A stretch of 64,000 nucleotides of DNA from NCBI RefSeq assembly GCF_022201045.2, contig NC_068560.1, forward strand, positions 28,909,501 to 28,973,500, in the 5' to 3' direction. Every line of letters begins with the position of its first letter. Position 1 is the first letter of the stretch. The notes under the pieces were generated by a model, which saw only the letters and a program-made list of their open reading frames with translations, was not told the origin of the DNA and did not search any database. The DNA is from Citrus sinensis (lineage: Eukaryota; Streptophyta; Magnoliopsida; Sapindales; Rutaceae). Shown piece after piece: positions 56,886-64,000 of this stretch. A program made the translations under genes and the position numbers.

Positions 56886-59800
56886 ATGTCGACGAGTTTC
56901 CTGCAAGCGCCCATGGCGGCTTTAGTCCCGTCAACTTCAGTTCATTCTCTTAGAAGCAAAAGCACCCGAAGTTTGAAGACCTTTTGCTCAGCTAAAATTC
57001 CCAATCCCATGCCAGCACACATTAATCCTAACGACCCCTTTCTTTCTAAGCTCGCCGCTGCCGCGGCAGCCTCCCCGGAAGCGTTTGTTAATCGTCCTTC
57101 CAATTCCGGTACGCTGCCGTATTTGGATATCTACGATTCTCCCACTCTTATGGCCTCCCCTGCCCAAGTAAGGTCCCTTTTACATTGGTTGATTTTCTCT
57201 GTTTTATATTTTTTATTATGGACGAGTTGTTAGTAGCTAACTTAGCTTAGCTGCAAAAATTGTATTGCTTTTAGCCTGTTGTTTGCTTAACTAGTTGATT
57301 TATCTGGGTTTTGTTTGATATGATGGGGAACTTATTGGAGAAGATGAATAAATAAACATTAGGTTTATGCAAATGTGATATTAATATGGGCATATTACTG
57401 GTGTTTTGAAATTGAAGTTTTCTTTTCAGTGTTTATGGAAGGTGGCGTTATTTAATAATTGATGATTAAGTGGTTTTTATTTGCCTGATTTAGTGTTATA
57501 TTTGTGAATGTGATAGGTGGAAAGATCGGCTTCATACAATGAACATAGGCCAGATACACCGCCTCCGGATTTGCCTTCGCTGCTTCTTCATGGGAGGATT
57601 GTATACATTGGCATGCCGGTAAGTGGTTTGATATTGGGATTATGTGAATAAGCCCTCATTGTTAATGAATCTCAGTCTATCATCTTAATCTGCAAAGTAT
57701 TGTTTCCTAAATTTTGATGAAAATTGTGTCTTGTATTCCTGTTGTATCTCCCATACCTTGTTGATGTGAATTCCTTGAGTAGTTTTTAGTTTCACTGTCT
57801 TTCTTGTACAATGTGTTTTAGGTAACACTTGGACTCAGTTGAGTCCGGCAGATGAAAATGATAAAAGAGATGATTTGGTAGTAAGGTTCTTGTTCATGAA
57901 CTATATAGCTTCTTCTAAGTGCCTCCTTTACCTTTCATATAAATTTAACTTCCATTTGCTGCAAACCTTGAAATTATTCTAGAAAAATAACTTCAATTTC
58001 CCCTTGCCTGATAGGATATTAAAACGTAACAACCTCTACGTCTGTTATAGTGAACTGTTTTTTCTTTTTTTCTTTTTTTAATAACTGTGTAGTGTGCAAC
58101 CATGAATATATGCTTGTGAAAGAATTGCTTGGTTGGTCCTTTTTTTCACTGACAATCATGGTGTAAATTTTTCTATCATTTGGTGTTAACTTATAAAGTT
58201 TATAAGTTTCATATTTTCTGTCGTATTTCAGTAGATTAAACTATTTAACCATTTATATTCTCTCAGTTGGTGCCTGCTGTCACAGAGCTTGTTGTGGCAG
58301 AACTGATGTACTTGCAGTGGATGGATCCCAAGGCACCTATATATCTTTATATTAATTCCACGGGTACAACTCGTGATGATGGTGAATCGGTGAGCTTTGC
58401 ATCTGAATCCCAAGAAACTTATATCTTTTTGTTTTACCATTGAAATATTGATATGTTGAAAAGAAGTATATTGTTTCATAGCTCCTGGAAATTTAATAGC
58501 ATACCACTGCCTCATTGCCTTTCTTTGGCAAGAATAAACTGGGCGAGTTTGTAGATTTCCTTCTGTCATTATTCATTATTGGTATGCTAGTTTGTATATA
58601 AGGTCTGATTCTAAGTAATAATTGTGTCAAATTTTACTGCAACTGTAAAAGATTTAGCCCATACATATACTAAAATAGTAATAAATATTGTGACAGTTTA
58701 CAAATTTTGATAGTTGAGTTGAGGATTGGATGTCTGAATGCTCATAAATTTTTTTTTTTTTTGGGTATATTTGTGAAAAGCCAACAGTTATGTACAACTT
58801 AGAGTTAGATACAACTTAGAGCTAGATTTATATTGCAGCTTTTATCTATTTATTTTTTCCTTGTCAACAAGTATCAATTAGTTTCTACCTTGCAGGTTGG
58901 GATGGAGAGTGAAGGCTTTGCCATTTATGATACATTGATGCAAATGAAGTGTGAGGCATGTTTCATATTTTTTGAACTTGTTTTGATTTCTCTTTCATCC
59001 GCTATTTTGGTGGTGGTAAGGATGATTGGTTGGCCACGTTGGTTGCATGATGTAATACAATGTAATATTGTGATGGTGAGGTTTATTGGCAATTAATGTA
59101 AGATGATTATCATCGTGAAGCTCCAATGGCAACAACCTCTTTTAGTCTCATTATTGTTTTAAGGTTTTTCCTTTTAACAGAAGGTGGATAAGTAATGAGA
59201 TGTTTTCTGAATGATCCATAGTTCCACTGAAGGTCACTGATATAGAATGAACCTTTATGCTTTATTTTTTACTTCTGTTCTTGCTTTTGCAGGTACATAC
59301 AGTTGCTGTTGGAGCTGCTATAGGCATGGCTTGTCTACTACTTGCTGCTGGAACTAAAGGAAAACGATTTATGATGCCTCATGCCAAAAGTATGTCGAGG
59401 ATTTCTTTTATGCTTTTGATACTCTCTCCTTTTCTTTGTCTGGTTTCAAGTGCTAACAAGGTTATTTGTTTCAGTCATGATTCAGCAACCTCGTCTTCCA
59501 TCATCTGGGTTGCTGCCCGCTAGTGATGTTCTTATTCGTGCAAAAGAGGTTAGTTTTACTTGTTATATTGTCTTTTGGCTTATAAATGAAACTGAGTGAC
59601 AGTCAAAAGTTGAACTTTTAGTGTGTTCTCCTTTCTATTTTATTGTTTAGCGCATTCTAATGTTGCACCTCCTCTTGGTTATATATTGGTGGAGTTGGTT
59701 CTTCTCTTGAGTTGGAAGGGCTTAAATGAAAAGGCCTTACATATTTAGATTACATTTATGAAATTTTTATGGTGCTCTAATGGTTTTGCAGGCAATGGTA

Positions 59801-60192
59801 AACAGAGACACACTTGTAAAACTTCTGGCCAAGCACACTGGAAATGTATGGCTTATTACCTCACTCTTTTGTGAATAAATACAACTTAGAGAAAATTAGA
59901 GATCTGATCATATGATTATGACTTCTTATCAGTCAGAGGAGTTTGTGACTAAAACAATTAGAAGACCATATCATATGGACTCTAGAAGAGCCAAGGAATT
60001 TGGAGTCATCGACAAGGTATATTTAAGGTTTATTTACACGTTGGTTTTGGTGATGAATCACATCGTGTCGTGCTAATGGTGGTATGCCATATCCAGGTTC
60101 TCTGGCGTGGTCAGGAAACTATTATGGCGGAAGTTGCTCCTCCAGAGGAATGGGATAAGAGTGCTGGGATTAAAGTTGTAGATAAATTTTGA
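56886..60192 (+). CDS. CLPR4: CLPR4, non-catalytic subunit of plastid Clp protease
   Basis: Structural subunit of the chloroplast ClpPR core. Nine exons: 56886-57167, 57517-57618, 58267-58389, 58896-58955, 59293-59389, 59475-59548, 59792-59845, 59933-60016 and 60097-60192; 972 nt, 323 aa. A Ser-rich plastid transit peptide (about 1-60) precedes the ClpP fold: LLLHGRIVYIGMPLVPAVTE, LYINSTGTTRDDGES, GMESEGFAIYDTLMQMKCE, VGAAIGMACLLLAAGTKGKR, MIQQPRLPSSGLLPASDVLI and RRAKEFGVIDKVLWRGQE. The catalytic Ser is replaced (GAAIGMA instead of GxAxSMG) and the catalytic His is Gln (MIQQP instead of MIHQP), the defining ClpR features; the STGTTRDDGES insertion replaces INSPGG. Exon 4 ends GAG before GCATGT, so intron 4 is GC-AG. 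Confidence 0.95.
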
Positions 60193-62262
60193 TTTTAATC
60201 TCTTCACTGGATACTTATCGCAGGAAGTGAGTTCTCTTCTTTTTGCGTATGCATAATTACTATGGCATGCAAGTCGAACCACAGCTGTAATGAAACTTCC
60301 ATGTCTCATGCTTTTAAAATATGAAAGAGATGATCCAATAAAACCTGCAGCAACATTCTATTGTATCTGTTTTCTTTTGAAAGTCCTTTAAAAACTGAAT
60401 TGCAATCGTGTGCAATGACATTTATGTTATCAGAATAGTGATGCTTCGTCTCGTGTAGGAAGTTCTGATATCTGAAGGCATCTCGGAGAAGCTACCATGA
60501 TTTATTGAAGCTTAGTTTATCTTCAAACGATTACATCTTATGGAGATTCATAGACTGCCCGTATAAGATGGCAGCCCAATGTAAGCAAGTCTAAGAGGGA
60601 CGTTATAGATAGTGATGCTTGCATATCGTCTGGAGTTGTAGCCTTCTTATCATGATTGATAATTATATGTATGCAACAAAAGCAGGTTCTCTAGAATTGG
60701 AAGTCAATTCAATGATGTCTGTTTAATTTTAGTCTGTATAATTCTTTATTTCATGTTGGAGTTTATAATAATTTATGTTTTAACTTTTCCCCTCGTATAA
60801 CTTCCAACGGCTTTTCTTCTTTTAAACTTCAACCAATTATAATATACCCGACTCTCAAACGTGCCTTGACGATGGGTGATGAATGTGCTTGATTGATGGT
60901 AGCATAAATTCTAATCTATTTTGGTGTCTTCTGAATTTTGATTGATGGTTGTAAGAACTCACAAATGTGGATTTTTTACTCTATATTTCATATTTGGGAA
61001 TTGCTAAATCACCCCAACTAAGTCTCTAAACCAGCGCATTCTTCATTATTGAGTTCTATAAATCAATTAGACTCCTATATATACATATTTTTTCTAGGAA
61101 TAGATGAATAGTTTATAGTACTTTCTCCTCTGCTTATACAATTTGACTAGCAGCTTGAAAGTAGCTCAGAAGTCAGAACAAATATCTCATCCTTTTTAAC
61201 ACGTTTAGTTGGAGGAGATGATTTCTGCAATCCACATTGGAGAAGCATATAGGTATATATGACGCACATGCGTCATAGTTTTGATCGTATTTATTGACGA
61301 TGACATAGGTATTCTTTCCAATCAATGAATTTAACTGCTCTTGACTGTTATTATTCTAATTTGATTGATGAAGACGATGATGTTGTGAAAGAATCAATGT
61401 CAAATAATCCTTCTGCAAGTGATAGTATCAAATTTACTGCCAACATACTAGAAATTTTTGGTATTTTTGATGGTGTCAATGATCGAGTATTTGTGCAGCC
61501 CAGCGAGTGAAATTATAACAATTGGCAGTACAAAGCATTTATGGAAGATTAATGATCAATCTTATTATAGTCTTTTGCATGGTACATACAAATAATAACA
61601 TTTACAACATTTACAATAATGCATTCACTTGAATTCATTTGCATTGATGCACTGATTTTTCAATTTTTATGATTTTTAGCTCTCAATTTTTATGCGAAAC
61701 CTGATTTACTTTGACTTAGTAATAACATGTCGTATTATTATACGAACCTTTTATTATCTTCTCTATAGTTGATACTCTTGTGATTGCTCTGGCTTTAGCC
61801 AAGATGGCGGGTTACTAGTTTGATACAGATAATATAAGATTTGATAATGCAAGGTCGAGTGAGCATGTACACATTTTATTGCTTAATTATATGTGGACAT
61901 CTATAACATATACTATGGGAAAATAAAAATGTGATTTTTATTGATATTTCTTACGGACAATAAAAATATGAAAATCCTCCAGCCGCCGGGCCGGGCTATA
62001 AGCCCGTATCCAATTGCCATCCCTTCTGGCTGTGACATTCTCTTTTAGTGCCGTTGGGTGAGATTCTGTGACGCAAAATCTTCGCAGTAAATGGTAATAG
62101 GATCTCTCCTTAACAACGTATTGCTAACGGAAAAACTATATCCTAAATTGATAAAATAGAAAAGGTCAGGGATCGGATTGTATTATTTCTATTTTTATTA
62201 TTTTTTTAATTTAAACTTTGAATAGTCCGAACCCGAATTTGTCAACAGAAGAGAGAAAAGGA
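60193..62262. other. CLPR4 3' flank and gene-free region
   Basis: CLPR4 3' UTR, then AT-rich sequence. An acidic open frame of 61 codons at 61325-61510 (starts MNLTALDCYYSNLIDEDDD) has no recognised family and no splice or promoter support. Promoter of the last gene at the right end. Confidence 0.4.
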
Positions 62263-64000
62263 ATGGGTCTTCAGTCTCTCTCAGTCCGGTTCACAATCTT
62301 TCTCTCCCTCTCCGTGACAGCCTCCACGTCAGCTTCGTCTTCGCTCTTTTCTTCTCTCAAATCATCACCACCACCACTACCGTCCATTCCTAAAGCTACA
62401 CCGTCTGATCTGCTCTCTCTATTGGGTCCCACCTCCTCCCGCACCTCCTCCATAAACCCTCTCGTTGCAAAAGAACTCAAGTCCTGCTTCAAGTTTCTTG
62501 TTCCCTTCACTCCAATCAAACGGCCCGAGATTGAAATTTGTGATGCTTTTTCTTACAGACGCAGTTTGAAAGATAAAAAATTTAATAGTGACAAGAGTAA
62601 AATAAGGGAAGATAATGAGCTCATTTGGTGGCCGCCCGAGCCCGTTCTTGAGGTGGCTCGCCTCGCTGTTGATTCTGGGGGAGACCCTGATGCCATTTAT
62701 CGAGCTCTTGATCCTACAATGTTTCCTGTGAGTTATTGTTTCTTGTTTCTTTTATTTATAGACGCAAACGTAGTTATTATTTTATTAAGTTAATTGGGTT
62801 GCTCTTAAAGATTATTTTTAGTCATTTTATTTCAAAATTGCTATATGAGAGACTGAAAGATTGTTCACTTTACTAATGTTATAGGTGCCTGATGTTGAAG
62901 GGTCCAAAGAAAATAAGTGTGAGCTAACCAGAACACCGTACGGAAGGCGCTTCATAAGTGAGGTTAGAATCAAATTTGAAGAAAACTTTCTTCCTTTATT
63001 GATGATGTGGCAGTTAATTTTCTTGGTTTCTTGTCAAGTAAATTAGCAATTTTGTTGTTGGATTGCAGGACTTGAATTCATATCTTAGGTATTTATTTGA
63101 TTTAATTGTCACCCGGGGTCCAAGTGTTGGGTTGGATGTGTCATTGAATCGCTATGATTTATTTCATGGTCATCTATTTCTTGCCGTGGAAACCGGACGG
63201 CTTGGTATATTGTGAGTTGGCATAATCTTTATCATTGAATCTTTCTCATGTTGTTAAATTCCATGAACGATTGCATTTGAGATGGAGTTGGAAGCACGAT
63301 TATTTTAATCCACTTGATTAATAGCATGAGTTATTAGCTTCCAATCAACAAAGAAATTCTATGATTTTTAGTATTTGTTTGTCATGTTTTGGTTAATTGT
63401 TATTGACAAAAATATCTGTTGTTAATTGGCTTGTGTCATAATTTGAAAAAGTAGATTGCATCTTCTCACTAGTAGTACTAACTTGGCAGGTTTCATGCAA
63501 GAGAATACCCAGCTTACGATAAAGAAAAGTTTCCATATAACCTCGGTTATTGCCACAAAGGTAAAGTATACTGGGTAGTATCTCAAGTTTATGCCATATG
63601 GGTTTCGTTCAGATCTACTACTTTTTTGGTATTGGAACATTTGAGTAGTTTCGGTTATTTATGAATCTTTGACTCTATCTCTAGCTGGAATTAACCTAAA
63701 ATAATGAAAAAATAAAACTAGAAAACTAAAATTTGTGATCTGATCACGCCACTGCCATAGTGTGAATAATTTGACAGCCTAGTTCTTTTCTTTTCGCCTG
63801 AGCATGAAAGCAAATTTTATTTAGATATATGGAGTTTCCAGCAATTTTATCATATGATTTACTTGCTATTTTCCGTTTTCCTTAGGATCCAATGTGACAT
63901 ATGATGATTCAATGAATCTGCGAAATATTCTATGGCTTGCTCCATTGCCAAGCAATTCCACCAAAGATTGGCTAGCACCAGGTACGTCCTTCAACTGGCA
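62263..64000 (+). CDS. Conserved plant protein of unknown function, N-terminal part
   Basis: The gene continues beyond the window. Exons seen: 62263-62727, 62885-62962, 63069-63211, 63490-63560 and 63886-63981, with frame kept at every join and a GTACGT donor at 63982. The start MGLQSLSVRFTIFLSLSVTA is a signal-peptide-like hydrophobic segment followed by a Ser/Pro-rich stretch. Conserved-looking blocks are LIWWPPEPVLEVARLAVDSG, DPDAIYRALDPTMFPVPDVE, CELTRTPYGRRFISE, YLRYLFDLIVTRGPSVG, NRYDLFHGHLFLAVETGRLG, ILFHAREYPAYDKEKFPYNL, GYCHKGSNVTYDDSMNLRN and WLAPLPSNSTKDWLAPG. NVT and NST are possible glycosylation sites, fitting a secretory-pathway protein. I recognise the style of a single-copy plant protein but no named domain. 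Confidence 0.85.

Noticed and set aside
61325-61510. 61-codon acidic open frame
   Set aside because: No family resemblance; could be a remnant of a transposon protein, but nothing in the flanks supports it.
1-64000. CRISPR arrays, bacterial operons, phage or organelle insertions
   Set aside because: None seen; all genes have plant nuclear exon structure.

Overview
The window is plant nuclear DNA from a eudicot: AT-rich intergenic sequence, genes with many short GT-AG introns, plastid- and ER-targeted proteins, and plant-only families (RBOH oxidase, RALF peptide, isoprenylated metal-domain protein, REF/SRPP-like protein, type I formin). A woody rosid such as Citrus would fit, but that is a guess. 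Exons were assembled by hand from reading frame, splice sites and family conservation; where I give a protein length, the exon sum is an exact multiple of three.

Layout: an ER Hsp70 (BiP, minus, 1968-4759) with a perfect ER-stress element upstream; a type I formin (minus, 5688-8701); a long gene-free stretch with a 445-bp Mutator-type MITE; an NADPH oxidase RBOH (plus, 15433-20381); a HIPP metallo-domain protein ending in CAIM (plus, 22887-24575); a decayed desiccation-related (ferritin-like) gene (about 29840-30988); ribosomal protein S21 (minus, 32607-33452); a complete 5.03-kb Mutator-like element (36645-41672); RAD9 (plus, 42124-46128); a RALF peptide (plus, 49506-49844); a second 445-bp MITE; a REF/SRPP-like lipid-droplet protein (plus, 54509-56345); plastid CLPR4 (plus, 56886-60192); and the 5' part of a secreted or ER protein of unknown function that runs off the right edge (plus, 62263 onward).

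The genes do not form an operon or pathway. By my memory of Arabidopsis locus order they are a mosaic of conserved neighbour pairs: BIP3-RBOHB, FH11-RAD9-RALF22-LDAP3 and HIPP-RPS21.

The most unusual object is the Mutator-like element. It has roughly 118-bp inverted ends and a perfect 9-bp target duplication. It carries a MuDR-type transposase (minus) converging on a DUF1985-domain gene (plus), and both are cut off at one shared junction near 38365. Near each end, inside what looks like the leader intron of each gene, is an array built on the same palindrome core (GACA-N-GCGC-N-TGTC). One array is extremely CpG-rich and folds into long hairpins; the other is a 54-bp tandem repeat. A 14-bp duplication frameshifts the transposase and a TAG interrupts the DUF1985 frame, so this copy cannot move by itself.
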